A DNA stretch of 61,955 bases from positions 1-61,955 of the forward strand of contig UQDV01000014.1 in the NCBI GenBank assembly GCA_900539945.1, in the 5' to 3' direction. Of the stretch, positions 50,572 through 61,955 are shown piece after piece. The stretch is from an uncultured Faecalibacterium sp. (GTDB lineage Bacteria > Bacillota > Clostridia > Oscillospirales > Ruminococcaceae). Position 1 is the stretch's first letter. Every line of letters starts with the position of its first letter. The position numbers and the translations under genes are program-made. A model generated the notes under the pieces. It saw only the letters and a list, made by a program, of their open reading frames with translations, had not been told where the DNA came from and did no database searches.

Positions 50572-51597
50572 ATGGATATGGTCACCCTTGGCAGCACCGG
50601 CATCACGGTGAACAAAAATGGCTTCGGCGCACTGCCGATCCAGCGCATCTCGCAGGAGGATGCGGTCTATCTGGCCCGCAAGGCCTACCGGGCGGGCATC
50701 CGCTTTTTTGATACCGCCCGCGCCTACACCGACAGCGAGGTCAAGCTGGGCGAGGCCTTTGACGGCATCCGCACGGAGGTGTACATCGCCACCAAGACGG
50801 CGGCGCAGAATGCAGAGGACTTCTGGAAGGACCTGCACACCTCCCTGACCAACCTGCGCACCGATTACATCGACCTGTATCAGTTCCACAACCCGGCCTT
50901 CTGCCCGAAGCCCGGTGACGGCAGCGGCCTGTACGAGGCCATGCAGGAAGCCAAAGCCAAGGGCATGGTCCGGCACATCGGCATTACGAACCACCGGCTG
51001 GCGGTGGCCCACGAGGCCATTGACAGCGGCCTGTATGAGACGCTGCAGTTCCCGTTCAGCTACATTTCCGGTGAGCAGGAGCTGGAACTGGTCAACAAGT
51101 GCAAGGCCGCCAACATGGGCTTTATCGCCATGAAGGGCCTTTCCGGCGGGCTCATCACCAACAGTGCCGCCGCCTACGCCTTTGAGGCCCAGTACGACGG
51201 GGTGCTGCCCATCTGGGGCGTGCAGCGGGAAAAGGAGCTGGATGAGTTCCTCTCCTACATCGACAACCCGCCCCGCATGACCGGAGAGATCAAGGCGGTC
51301 ATCGACCATGACCGCGCTGAGCTGTGCGGCGAGTTCTGCCGGGGCTGCGGTTACTGCATGCCCTGCCCGGCGGGCATTGAGATCAACAACTGTGCCCGCA
51401 TGAGCCTGCTGCTGCGGCGCTCGCCCTCGGCCGAGCACCTGAGCCCGGCGGGTCAGGCCAAAATGAAAAAGATCGAGGGCTGCCTGCACTGCAACCAGTG
51501 CAAGGCAAAATGTCCCTACGGTCTGGATACGCCCGCTCTGCTGGCCCGCAATTACGAGGACTACAAGCGGGTCCTGGCCGGAGAAGTAAAAGTATAA
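50572..51597 (+). CDS. Aldo/keto reductase with C-terminal [4Fe-4S] domain
   Basis: 341 aa from the ATG at 50572, which has GGAGGAA upstream; an ATG at 50557 is in frame but overlaps that site. An AKR barrel (about residues 1-245) with TARAYTDSE (catalytic Asp/Tyr region near 47) and QFHN near 105 is followed by two Cys clusters, CGEFCRGCGYCMPCP near 258 and CLHCNQCKAKCPYG near 310. That fusion is common in anaerobes and may pass electrons between ferredoxin and a carbonyl compound. Substrate unknown. Confidence 0.9.
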   Translation: MDMVTLGSTGITVNKNGFGALPIQRISQEDAVYLARKAYRAGIRFFDTARAYTDSEVKLGEAFDGIRTEVYIATKTAAQNAEDFWKDLHTSLTNLRTDYIDLYQFHNPAFCPKPGDGSGLYEAMQEAKAKGMVRHIGITNHRLAVAHEAIDSGLYETLQFPFSYISGEQELELVNKCKAANMGFIAMKGLSGGLITNSAAAYAFEAQYDGVLPIWGVQREKELDEFLSYIDNPPRMTGEIKAVIDHDRAELCGEFCRGCGYCMPCPAGIEINNCARMSLLLRRSPSAEHLSPAGQAKMKKIEGCLHCNQCKAKCPYGLDTPALLARNYEDYKRVLAGEVKV

Positions 51598-51600
51598 GGC

Positions 51601-51648
51601 AAGCAAAAAGCGCCCCGTGTGAAACTTCACACGGGGCGCTTTTTGCTT
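51601..51648. terminator. Bidirectional terminator, 23-bp perfect stem
   Basis: 51601-51623 pairs perfectly with 51626-51648; A- and T-rich outer parts serve both the reductase gene and the convergent MATE gene. Confidence 0.93.
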
Positions 51649-51655
51649 GATGCGG

Positions 51656-53017
51656 TCAGGCCGCCTGCGGCTCTTTGAAGAGAGCCATGGACTGCTTGTA
51701 GCAGTGCACAAAGTACAGGATCTCGGCAAAGGCGGTCAGGGTCCAGCTGCAGGGGTACAGCAGGTACAGCGCCGGGATGGTGTGGAAGTGGGCAAAGATG
51801 GTGTACACCCAGATCACACGGAACACGCAGGAGCCCATCACCACGATGATGGTGGGCACCACGGTCTTGCCCAGCCCGCGGGAGGCGGCAATGGTGCAGT
51901 CCATGAAGGCGGAGATGCAGTAGGCAAAGGCCATCACGGCCACGCGCTTCATGCCGGCGTCGATGACAGCGCTCTCGGTGGTGAACAGCGCCAGGAAGGT
52001 GCGGCCGAAGAAGAACAGGGCACTGCCCAGTGCAAGCCCCACGCCGAAGGAGTAGCCCAGACTGATGAAGTAGCTTTTCTTGACACGGTCGGGCTTGCCG
52101 GCACCGTAGTTCTGGCTCATGAAGCTGGCGCAGGCCATGTAGAAGGCGGCCATGCAGTCGTAGATCATGTTGTCGGCGTTGGCGGCAGCGCTGTTGCCCT
52201 TGACCATGAGGGAGTCAAAGGAGTTGACGCCGGCCTGGATGAACAGGTTGGCGATGGCAAAAATGGCGTTCTGGAACCCGGCAGGCACCCCCAGGGCCAG
52301 GATGCTCTTGGTGGTGGCCGGGTCCAGGTGCAGCTGGTGTACATCCAGCGCGTAGCAGTCCTGTGCGCGGGTCAGTGCCCGCAGGATCAGCGCGGCCGAG
52401 ACGCACTGGGAGATGGCACTGGCCAGCGCCACGCCCACCACGCTCAGGCGGCAGACGATGACGAAGAACAGGTTCAGCACGATGTTCAGCGCGCCCGCAA
52501 GGGACAGATAGATCAGGGGCTTTTTGGTGTCGCCGATGGAGCTGAACACCGCATTGCCGAAGTTGTACAGTGCCAGTGCCGGCATACCCAGAAAATACAC
52601 CCGCAGGTACAGGATGGCACCGGGCAGCAGGTCATCCTTGGTGTTGAGCAGCCGCAGCATGGCAGGGGAGCCAAGGAGGCCGACGAACAGCAGCGCCACA
52701 CCGGCGATCAGGCTGACGATGGCGGCCGAGTGCACCGTCTTTTGCACATCGGCGGTGTGCCGGGCCCCGTAAAAGCGTGCCACCAGCACGTTGATGCCGT
52801 TGCTCAGGCCGATGAGAAAGCCGGTGAACAGGGTGACCAGAATGCTGGTGGAGCCCACGGCACCCAGCGCCGTGGACCCGGCGAACCGGCCCACGACGGC
52901 CACGTCCGACATGTTGAACAGTACCTGCAGCAGGTTGGACAGGGCCAGCGGCAGGCTGACCAGCAAAATCTGCTTGGCCAGAGGGCCTTCCGTCAGGGTT
53001 TTGGTGGTTGATTTCAT
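51656..53017 (-). CDS. MATE-family efflux transporter 3
   Basis: 453 aa from the ATG at 53017; the frame to 53149 runs upstream through the promoter. Twelve membrane segments; LPLALSNLLQVLFNMSDVAVVG and the second-half repeat are typical MATE sequence. The ribosome site is AAAAAGAGAC, weaker than in its neighbours. A TTGCAA-16-TATAAT promoter lies at about 53080-53107 on the minus strand. It is the third MATE gene in this window; substrates are unknown. Confidence 0.92.
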   Translation of the reverse strand: MKSTTKTLTEGPLAKQILLVSLPLALSNLLQVLFNMSDVAVVGRFAGSTALGAVGSTSILVTLFTGFLIGLSNGINVLVARFYGARHTADVQKTVHSAAIVSLIAGVALLFVGLLGSPAMLRLLNTKDDLLPGAILYLRVYFLGMPALALYNFGNAVFSSIGDTKKPLIYLSLAGALNIVLNLFFVIVCRLSVVGVALASAISQCVSAALILRALTRAQDCYALDVHQLHLDPATTKSILALGVPAGFQNAIFAIANLFIQAGVNSFDSLMVKGNSAAANADNMIYDCMAAFYMACASFMSQNYGAGKPDRVKKSYFISLGYSFGVGLALGSALFFFGRTFLALFTTESAVIDAGMKRVAVMAFAYCISAFMDCTIAASRGLGKTVVPTIIVVMGSCVFRVIWVYTIFAHFHTIPALYLLYPCSWTLTAFAEILYFVHCYKQSMALFKEPQAA

Positions 53018-53143
53018 AGTCTCTTTTTCCTTTTCCGCTTCCAGACACCGTGCCCGCGCACACCGGGGCACAAGCTCTATTATAAAGCCCGGCGGCGCTT
53101 TTGCAAGATGAAAAATACAGAAAAACAGGGCGAACATTTCTGT

Positions 53144-53172
53144 TTGCATTTTTTGCGCGGCTGTGCTATACT
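53144..53172 (+). promoter_or_regulatory. Promoter of tRNA-Arg
   Basis: TTGCAT, 17-bp spacer, TATACT, about 30 bp before the tRNA. Confidence 0.82.
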
Positions 53173-53203
53173 ACTTTATACTGATGAATGTATCAGCCCT
53201 CGT

Positions 53204-53280
53204 GCGATCGTAGCTCAGCTGGATAGAGCGTTCGGCTCCGACCCGGAAGGCCAGAGGTTCGAATCCTCCCGGTCGCACCA
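53204..53280 (+). tRNA. tRNA-Arg (CCG)
   Basis: 77 nt with encoded CCA. Acceptor GCGATCG pairs with CGGTCGC, anticodon loop CTCCGAC carries CCG, and the T arm is GAGGTTCGAATCCTC. A terminator follows eight bases later, and the second sugar locus lies beyond it. Confidence 0.93.
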
Positions 53281-53287
53281 AACAATG

Positions 53288-53332
53288 AAAATCCGAACCT
53301 TTTCTCGATAGGAGAAGGGTTCGGATTTTTTG
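53288..53332 (+). terminator. Intrinsic terminator after tRNA-Arg
   Basis: AAATCCGAACC / GGTTCGGATTT with an inner TCTC-GATA-GGAGA extension, then six T. Confidence 0.9.
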
Positions 53333-53454
53333 TTTTCTTTGGAGATGAAAATTTCGGCTCTGCCCTGACGGCTGTGTGTCCAAAACCTTATCAGAAAGAC
53401 CGTATCACGAAAGTCACAACTGTAAAGGTGCCGTAAGGCAGAAAGGACACAAAT

Positions 53455-53706
53455 ATGAAGTACGATGAAAGAGCCTGCAAATTCAACATGGACACCGGCT
53501 GTATGGAACTGCTGCTCCGGGATGGGAGAAGGATTTCCATTGACTGCACCGGGGTCGAGGATGCGCTGAATGTGACCATGGCACAGCAGACGGAACTGAA
53601 CTACCTTATCTATAATGACCCGCTGGGCTATGCCGATTTGATTCTGAATGGGGACCCGGAGGAATATTTGAAGAACGTGGCCGGGAGCCATGGGTTAGAA
53701 GATTGA
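53455..53706 (+). CDS. Small DUF6061-like protein
   Basis: 83 aa, with AAAGGACAC upstream of the ATG. The protein reads KYDERACKFNMDTGCMELLL near the start and NYLIYNDPLGYADLILNGD near residue 48, a pattern I associate with small DUF6061-type proteins of Ruminococcaceae that often sit in mobile or accessory regions. Function is unknown. It lies just after tRNA-Arg, a typical place for integrated elements, in AT-richer surroundings than the rest. Confidence 0.6.
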   Translation: MKYDERACKFNMDTGCMELLLRDGRRISIDCTGVEDALNVTMAQQTELNYLIYNDPLGYADLILNGDPEEYLKNVAGSHGLED

Positions 53707-53930
53707 CCACACTATAAGAATTCCCTGGAAAACAGTTCCCATCTGTACGACAAAATTACAGATGAAAACGATTTTTATGTGCGTATAAAATGTTCGGTGC
53801 AACTTGCTCCCAGCTAAATGACGCCGGTCTTTTTGTCTGGGCTTGTGCAACAGCCCTTTTTGCTGCAGAGCAACGGACGCTCTGAGCATAATCTACAAAT
53901 TTACGGTCAATTATTTGTGAAGATATCGAA

Positions 53931-53959
53931 TAGACATTTCGAATCCTCTGCGGTATCAT
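53931..53959 (+). promoter_or_regulatory. Promoter of the beta-glucoside locus
   Basis: TAGACA, 17-bp spacer, TATCAT; transcription would start near 53966, immediately before the RAT. Confidence 0.65.
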
Positions 53960-53968
53960 AAAAGCACA

Positions 53969-53996
53969 GGATTGTTACTCTCTGGAGGCATTACTT
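53969..53996 (+). promoter_or_regulatory. RAT site at the 5' end of the antiterminator mRNA
   Basis: GGATTGTTACTC...GAGGCATTACTT closely follows the ribonucleic antiterminator consensus (GGATTGTTACTG, loop, CAGGCAAAACC), with CTC/GAG as the upper helix. Confidence 0.7.
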
Positions 53997-54097
53997 GTAC
54001 ATTTGCTTGCTGGTTTGACTTACTTGTTTGACTTGCTTGTGATCGTACTATCGTTGTTTGCCGCAGGGAGTTATTTTTTTGTAGGGCAGGGTCAGAC

Positions 54098-54943
54098 ATG
54101 GAAGTTTACAAGAAGATCAACAATAACGTTGCGCTTGCCCGCGATGCAAAGGGCCGGGAGCTCGTTGTCTTTGGCAAAGGCATCGGCTTTGCCTCCATGC
54201 CCTATGAACTGACCGATCTTTCCCGCATTCAGCGCACCTTTTACGATGTGAACGAGAAGTATTTTGCACTTCTCCGCGATGTGCCGGAAGCCGTGTTTCT
54301 GGCGGCGGACGATATCGCCGATACAGCCCGAGAAGAACTGGATTGCACCCTGAATGCAAACCTGACCTATGCCTTGGCCGACCATCTCAACTTTGCCATC
54401 CAGCGCAGCCGCGAAGGACTTAACGTTCAGGTGCCGCTTGCCTATGATATACAGCATCTCTACCCGCATGAGTACGCCATCGCAAAACAGGGGCTGCACG
54501 AGCTGTGCCGTACGCTGGCGGTGGATCTGCCGGACACCGAGATCGTGAGCATTGCCATGCACATCATCACGGCGGAAAACGAGGTGGGAGATATGCATTC
54601 CACCATCCTGACCGCCAAGGTCATTTCGGAGCTGTCTGCCATCGTGGAGCATGGCATGGAGATCCAGCTCAATAAGGAAAGCTTCAGCTACTCCCGGTTC
54701 TGTATGCATCTGCGGTATCTGGTACAGCGCATGATGCACGGCAACCCGCTCAACGCCGATAACGCCATGGACAGCATGTTCGTTACCATGCGCAACGAGT
54801 ACCCGCAGGTCTATGCCTGCGTACAGCAGATCGACACCTTTCTGCACGGCACCTACGGGTGGCAGTGCAGCAAAGAAGAGCAGCTGTACCTCATCATGCA
54901 TATCCACCGCGTCTGCGTTGAGCGCACCGCTGTGGAGGGGTGA
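54098..54943 (+). CDS. BglG/LicT-family transcription antiterminator 2
   Basis: 281 aa. The CAT RNA-binding domain (residues 1-57, KKINNNVALARD, FGKGIGFASMP) is followed by two PRD domains with phosphorylatable His in DHLNFAIQR and LYPHEYAIAK (PRD1) and HLRYLVQRM and YLIMHIHRVC (PRD2). The ribosome site GTAGGGCAGG is imperfect. It differs strongly from the antiterminator at 17550, so they are old paralogues. The RAT 100 bp upstream suggests autoregulation; the EIIBC gene follows after 256 bp. Confidence 0.9.
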   Translation: MEVYKKINNNVALARDAKGRELVVFGKGIGFASMPYELTDLSRIQRTFYDVNEKYFALLRDVPEAVFLAADDIADTAREELDCTLNANLTYALADHLNFAIQRSREGLNVQVPLAYDIQHLYPHEYAIAKQGLHELCRTLAVDLPDTEIVSIAMHIITAENEVGDMHSTILTAKVISELSAIVEHGMEIQLNKESFSYSRFCMHLRYLVQRMMHGNPLNADNAMDSMFVTMRNEYPQVYACVQQIDTFLHGTYGWQCSKEEQLYLIMHIHRVCVERTAVEG

Positions 54944-56909
<1,966 letters not shown>

Positions 56910-56950
56910 ACGGCACCCCAAAAACAAAGGAATGTTCAGGCACCTGTAAA

Positions 56951-56985
56951 AAAGACCGGCAGATCAAGGCTGGTCAGAGAAGGTA
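56951..56985 (+). repeat. Direct repeat, copy 1, after EIIBC
   Basis: AAAGACCGGCAGATCAAGG and following bases recur with small changes at 58783-58819, so the esterase gene is bracketed by a direct repeat. Confidence 0.55.
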
Positions 56986-57026
56986 AGAATTTACAACAGA
57001 AGGTAAATGCAGAAAGGTGAAATAGT

Positions 57027-58763
57027 ATGAGCACTCGTAACGTTTATATCAGCCGTCGCAATTTCATGAAAGCAGGAGCCGTCGCAGCAGCAATGGCGTC
57101 CCTCAGCGTTCCCGCAATGGCAGCCTCCGCAGAAGAGGAAAACTGCCTGTGGACAAAGATCACCCCTCGCCGCTCCACCCAGTACGGACCGGTCGTGGGT
57201 CTGGATCAGGGCGAGAGCCTTGTGTGGTACGGCATTCCCTATGGTGCAGCCCCGGTGGGAGAGCTGCGCTGGCAGGCACCGCAGGATCCTGCCGTGTGGA
57301 CGGAAGCCAAAGATTGCACTGCTCCCAGTGAGGTCGCCTATCAGTACGGTTCCGGTGCCATCGGCACCGAGGACTGCCTGAAGCTGGATGTTTATACCAC
57401 CCCCAACGCTCATAAGCTGCCGGTGTTGGTGTTTATCCACGGCGGCAACAACCAGACCGGCAACACCAAGGAAATTCTGGGCAGCGAGCTGGTGGTTCGG
57501 GATAACTGCGTTTTTGTCACGCTGGATTACCGGCTGGGTCTGTTCGGCTTCAACTGCCTGCCTGCCCTCTGCCGGGGCAGCGATGACACCGGCAACTTCA
57601 CCCTGCTGGACATCGCCAAGGCATTGGACTGGGTCAAGGATAACATTGCACAGTTTGGCGGCGATGCGGACAACATCACCATTTCCGGTTTCTCTGCCGG
57701 CGGTCGTGACGTAATGGCAATGCTGACCAGCCCTCTGTTTGCCGGACGCTTCCAGAAGGCAATTGCCTTCTCCGGCGGCATGACCATTGCCGACGAGGCA
57801 GCAAGCGTGAGCCAGATCGCATGGGCAATTGCGCCGCTGGCGGTAGAGGACGGTCTGTTTGCAGATACGGCAGCTGCCAAGGCGTGGCTCATGACCGATG
57901 GCGAGGATGTTCGGGATTGGCTGTACAGTCTGGACTCCGCCCGTCTGTGCCCGCTGATGAGCAATGCAGGTATCCGCATGAGCGTCTTCCCCCACCTGTA
58001 CGGTGACGGGGTGGTGCTGCCCAAAGAGGGCTTTGCCACTACCCAGTACAACAATGTGCCCCTGCTGATGCTGACCGGCAGCACCGAGTTTAGCATGTTT
58101 GCAGCGTGGGATGCATACTTTGGCAGCGCTGAAATGAAGGCATACCCGGCAGCAGAGACTAATGCTGCAAAGGACTTTGCAGTCAAGTACGGCTCCGATA
58201 TGTACCGCATCTTCAATGCAGAATGCAGCGCCGAGACCATGTACGACCATTATGGTGCGGATATCTACCTGTGCCAAATCGACTACGGCGACCCCGATGC
58301 ACTGAGCCAGATCCCCGTTCTGGGCGCATTCCACGGTATCTTTGTGCCCATGCTGTCCACGGTGAACAACTATGCGGCAATGGTGGATTTCAGCGGCGAA
58401 GGCTATCAGGAAATGGCAGTGCTGTTCAACCGTTATCTCAAGAACTTCCTCACCACCGGCGACCCCAATGGCAACCTGTTTACCGGTATCCGGGGTCTGT
58501 TCTCCGGCGACAGCGCCCTGCCTAAGTGGCAGAACTGGACCCCGGACAACAAGGTCAGCATGGTGATGGATGCTTCTGCAACGGATGCACAGATCGGCTG
58601 CAAGGATGTCTCCACCACTTATGAGGAGATCATGGACCGCATGGATGCAGACACCACGGTTTCGGCAGAGCTGAAGCAGAAGATGATCCGCAATGTCATG
58701 AACGGTCGCTGGTTCAGCGCTGCGCTGGATGCACGTTACGGCAACCCCACTCTCTGGAAGTAA
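57027..58763 (+). CDS. Carboxylesterase type B with twin-arginine-like signal
   Basis: 578 aa. The N-terminus holds SRRNFMKAGA and a hydrophobic stretch ending near AMAASAEE, a Tat-type signal, so export of a folded enzyme is likely. The alpha/beta-hydrolase core has VFIHGGNN (oxyanion) near residue 130, GFSAGG with the nucleophile Ser223 (usual GESAGG), Glu in LTGSTEFSM near 353 and His in GAFHGIF near 435. It probably removes acyl groups from plant-derived glycosides before uptake; the place inside a beta-glucoside locus supports this. GAAAGGTG precedes the ATG. Confidence 0.85.
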   Translation: MSTRNVYISRRNFMKAGAVAAAMASLSVPAMAASAEEENCLWTKITPRRSTQYGPVVGLDQGESLVWYGIPYGAAPVGELRWQAPQDPAVWTEAKDCTAPSEVAYQYGSGAIGTEDCLKLDVYTTPNAHKLPVLVFIHGGNNQTGNTKEILGSELVVRDNCVFVTLDYRLGLFGFNCLPALCRGSDDTGNFTLLDIAKALDWVKDNIAQFGGDADNITISGFSAGGRDVMAMLTSPLFAGRFQKAIAFSGGMTIADEAASVSQIAWAIAPLAVEDGLFADTAAAKAWLMTDGEDVRDWLYSLDSARLCPLMSNAGIRMSVFPHLYGDGVVLPKEGFATTQYNNVPLLMLTGSTEFSMFAAWDAYFGSAEMKAYPAAETNAAKDFAVKYGSDMYRIFNAECSAETMYDHYGADIYLCQIDYGDPDALSQIPVLGAFHGIFVPMLSTVNNYAAMVDFSGEGYQEMAVLFNRYLKNFLTTGDPNGNLFTGIRGLFSGDSALPKWQNWTPDNKVSMVMDASATDAQIGCKDVSTTYEEIMDRMDADTTVSAELKQKMIRNVMNGRWFSAALDARYGNPTLWK

Positions 58764-58782
58764 GAGAGCTCCCTAAAACTTC

Positions 58783-58819
58783 AAAGAACCGACAGATCGG
58801 GGCTGATCAGAGGAAGGTA
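58783..58819 (+). repeat. Direct repeat, copy 2, after the esterase gene
   Basis: Related to 56951-56985 (CAGATC, GGCTG, TCAGAG and AAGGTA blocks in the same order). Confidence 0.55.
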
Positions 58820-58892
58820 TCCTGAAAGGCTTCCTCTCGCTGTTCGCCGCGATTGGCGTACTGGACGACGCAGGTTCCACCTGCTCACGGTC

Positions 58893-58955
58893 GTTGCTGC
58901 ATTCGTTATCACCTATATCGTGTACAGCGACGAGCCCGCCAAGGCAAAGAAGTAA
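58893..58955 (+). pseudogene. Remnant of an EIIC C-terminus
   Basis: Frame VAAFVITYIVYSDEPAKAKK-stop matches the end of the intact EIIBC ([22 protein letters not shown]). There is no start or upstream domain: it is the 3' tail of a second bgl-type permease gene lost or duplicated next to bglA. Confidence 0.75.
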
Positions 58956-58995
58956 ACCGCAGTTTTAGCAGGGGTTTTATAGAGATCCGTATTCA

Positions 58996-59057
58996 GGGGC
59001 AGGCTCCGGCCACAGGCCGTGCAGGGCCGCAGCCGTAAAGGGCCTGCCCCGCTTTTT
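58996..59057 (+). terminator. Attenuator-type terminator upstream of the GH1 gene
   Basis: GGGGCAGGC pairs with GCCTGCCCC over a long loop with inner hairpins, followed by GCTTTTTATA, 30 bp before the GH1 start codon. No RAT is seen overlapping it; it may simply end the esterase/EIIC transcript. Confidence 0.65.
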
Positions 59058-59068
59058 ATATCAGATGA

Positions 59069-60801
<1,733 letters not shown>

Positions 60802-60849
60802 ACGCACGCTCCTTTGGACATCTGTGAACAGCATACCATGTGCCTGATG

Positions 60850-61776
60850 TTATGCTGTCTGCTCCTTGTCATCTGCGAGTGCAGCTTCCAGAGAAGCAAG
60901 GTAGTCCTTGTGCTTCTGAATGATCTCCAGAATCACATCACGCTGCGCATTATCGGGCATCTGCTCCAACTGGTAGTTGAACGAAATGCGGAAACGAGTA
61001 GTGAGTTCTTCCAAAGCCACATACTCGTACCGTACATCCTCCGGGTAAGCATCGCTGTCGTAAATCGATTCAAACTTTCGGAATGGCATGACAGGCGCTT
61101 TGCCCGGAACGCGAATCACACCGTCAGCGTCAGGCTTCGGTTCCACCTTCAGCTCCGGGTGCAGAATATCCTGCAAAGTTTGTGCGCGGTCATGGTAGGC
61201 CGCTTTGGCAAGGCGGTGCATATCCGCTTTGGACACTTTCGTCTGTCCGGACAGAATGCTCTGCTTTAGGCCCGGTATCAGTTCTTCCGCAATCTCCACG
61301 CCTTTCATATACCTCGAGGCGCGGATAACGGTGTCCTTGCTCACTCCATTTTCTTCTGCGATTCGGTCGCAGGTCTTGGTGCTGTCAATCAAGTTCGCTT
61401 TTAGCGAACTTGATTTTGCATCGGTGCTCTTGCGGTTACCGCCGTGCGCAGCTTTTTCGGCTTCGTACTGTTTGCCAATCAGGTAGTACTTCTGCTCCGG
61501 CGTGAGATTGCGCCGCCCCAGCTGATTCTTGCAGATCCATGCGAGTGCTTCCTCACGATTTGCAAAGCGGAGCGGCATGGTAGAAAAGCAGATTTCGGGG
61601 TGTTTCTGAAGAATCGCATAACGATTGTGGCCGTCAACAAGTGTATTGTTCCACACAATCAAAGGAGAGAGCAGCTTGCCTTCTTTCAAGATATTTTCTT
61701 CAAGCTGCTTAAATTCATCATCGGTCAGAGGGGGAATCTGAGACTGGAACTCCGGGTCGATTTTCAAGTTGATCAT
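60850..61776 (-). CDS. ParB-like nuclease-domain protein of a mobile element
   Basis: 308 aa from the ATG at 61776, seven bases after AAAGGAG; a GTG at 61782 is too close to that site. An N-terminal ParB/Srx-like domain (about residues 20-95) has VDGHNRYAI in place of the GERRxRA box, and LGRRNLTPEQKYYLIGKQYEAEK follows as in ICE-encoded ParB-like proteins. A helix-turn-helix (CDRIAEENGVSKDTVIRASRY) occurs near 137. It likely binds DNA for replication control or partition of the element, not of the chromosome. Confidence 0.8.
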   Translation of the reverse strand: MINLKIDPEFQSQIPPLTDDEFKQLEENILKEGKLLSPLIVWNNTLVDGHNRYAILQKHPEICFSTMPLRFANREEALAWICKNQLGRRNLTPEQKYYLIGKQYEAEKAAHGGNRKSTDAKSSSLKANLIDSTKTCDRIAEENGVSKDTVIRASRYMKGVEIAEELIPGLKQSILSGQTKVSKADMHRLAKAAYHDRAQTLQDILHPELKVEPKPDADGVIRVPGKAPVMPFRKFESIYDSDAYPEDVRYEYVALEELTTRFRISFNYQLEQMPDNAQRDVILEIIQKHKDYLASLEAALADDKEQTA

Positions 61777-61788
61777 ACGCACACTCCT

Positions 61789-61955
61789 TTATCTCTCCTG
61801 CTGCGTCGGTTCTTCCTCCCGGAAAAAGGACGCAACATTCTGTCTTGCAGTTTTCAGTTTGAGCAGTTCCTCTTTGGCTTCCTTGTACTGCTCGTAGAAC
61901 TTTGCCTTTTCGGATGCCAGCTGCGCATACTCGGCTTCCAGCTTTTTCGGGCTGG
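61789..61955 (-). CDS. C-terminal end of a relaxase/mobilization-like protein, partial
   Basis: Only the last 54 codons lie in the window, stop TAA at 61789-61791. The visible SPKKLEAEYAQLASEKAKF then QYKEAKEELLKLKTARQNV is a charged helical tail of the kind that ends MobA/VirD2-type relaxases (the pattern of 'EYA-L-EKK--Y-EYK-A'). No catalytic domain is visible here, so the call is an inference. Its stop overlaps the ribosome site of the ParB-like gene. Confidence 0.5.
   Translation of the reverse strand, partial: SPKKLEAEYAQLASEKAKFYEQYKEAKEELLKLKTARQNVASFFREEEPTQQER

Larger units (their letters stand above)
53707..54097 (+). other. AT-richer gap holding the promoter and RAT of the beta-glucoside locus
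   Basis: 53707-53925 shows no gene; the stretch CTCCCAGCTAAATGACGCCGG and TGGGCTTGTGCAACAGCC near 53805-53855 hold short inverted repeats. The promoter (53931-53959) and the RAT (53969-53996) follow. Downstream of these the TTGACTT repeats near 54013-54035 have no evident role; a terminator is not obvious, though GCAGGGAGTTATTTTTTTG lies at 54064. Confidence 0.5.

Noticed and set aside
53255..53280. tRNA-Arg 3' end as an attachment site
   Set aside because: I found no second copy of this sequence downstream in the window, so no att pair can be shown.

Overview
The window looks like a near-origin stretch of a high-GC Clostridia chromosome, most like Faecalibacterium or a close Ruminococcaceae relative. 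The grounds are the gene order khpB(jag)-mnmE-mnmG-rsmG-noc-parA-parB-serS, the strong AGGAGG ribosome sites, the consensus sigma-A promoters, the style of the intergenic palindromic repeats, and the carbon-source genes. The species was not verified by any search.

Layout. 1-8.4 kb: origin-proximal housekeeping block (tRNA modification, 16S methylation, chromosome partition) with three parS-like sites and one Noc-type site; two related intergenic repeats flank mnmE. 8.5-10.6 kb: serS, then tRNA-Met and tRNA-Glu from a consensus promoter, with unusual palindromes between and after them. 10.6-14.2 kb (minus): operon of two TrkA-type nucleotide-binding proteins, two bacterial-PH membrane proteins and a HAD phosphatase. 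14.4-17.2 kb: uppP, a DUF362 ferredoxin-like protein, a lipoprotein. 17.4-21.6 kb: alpha-glucoside locus (LicT-type antiterminator with an upstream RAT, PTS EIICB, GH4 phospho-glucosidase). 21.7-30.3 kb: M18 aminopeptidase, gluQ, PAP2-like protein, MATE pump, CBS-type pyrophosphatase, acylphosphatase, two secreted papain-fold-like proteins. 30.7-36.0 kb: a JetA-JetB-JetC (Wadjet/MksFEB) condensin cluster with no JetD/MksG nuclease beside it. 36-42.4 kb: S51-like peptidase, a MATE pump with a long structured leader, an MMPL transporter and its exported partner. 42.4-45.5 kb: palindromic element, histidine phosphatase, PanE-like reductase, small ORF, divergent LysR regulator. 45.8-49.2 kb: tandem near-identical cstA paralogues. 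49.4-53.3 kb: unknown membrane protein, aldo/keto reductase with Fe-S tail, MATE pump, tRNA-Arg. 53.4-60.5 kb: second PTS locus for beta-glucosides (antiterminator with RAT, EIIBC preceded by a Cys-less extra EIIB domain, Tat-type carboxylesterase, EIIC remnant, GH1 phospho-beta-glucosidase). 60.5-61.9 kb (minus): edge of a mobilizable element (ParB-like protein, end of a relaxase-like gene).

How the genes work together. The two sugar loci share a logic: a PRD antiterminator reads PTS flux, binds a RAT in its own leader, and probably opens expression of permease and phospho-glycosidase; both permeases lack an EIIA domain and need one in trans. ParA, ParB, Noc and the parS sites form the segregation module. 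The Jet/Mks cluster could add a second SMC activity, either plasmid defence with a distant nuclease or pure chromosome organisation. The points most worth following are the JetD-less cluster, the inactive EIIB duplication, the structured MATE leader, and the palindrome family whose 16-bp stems differ in sequence but stay perfectly paired.
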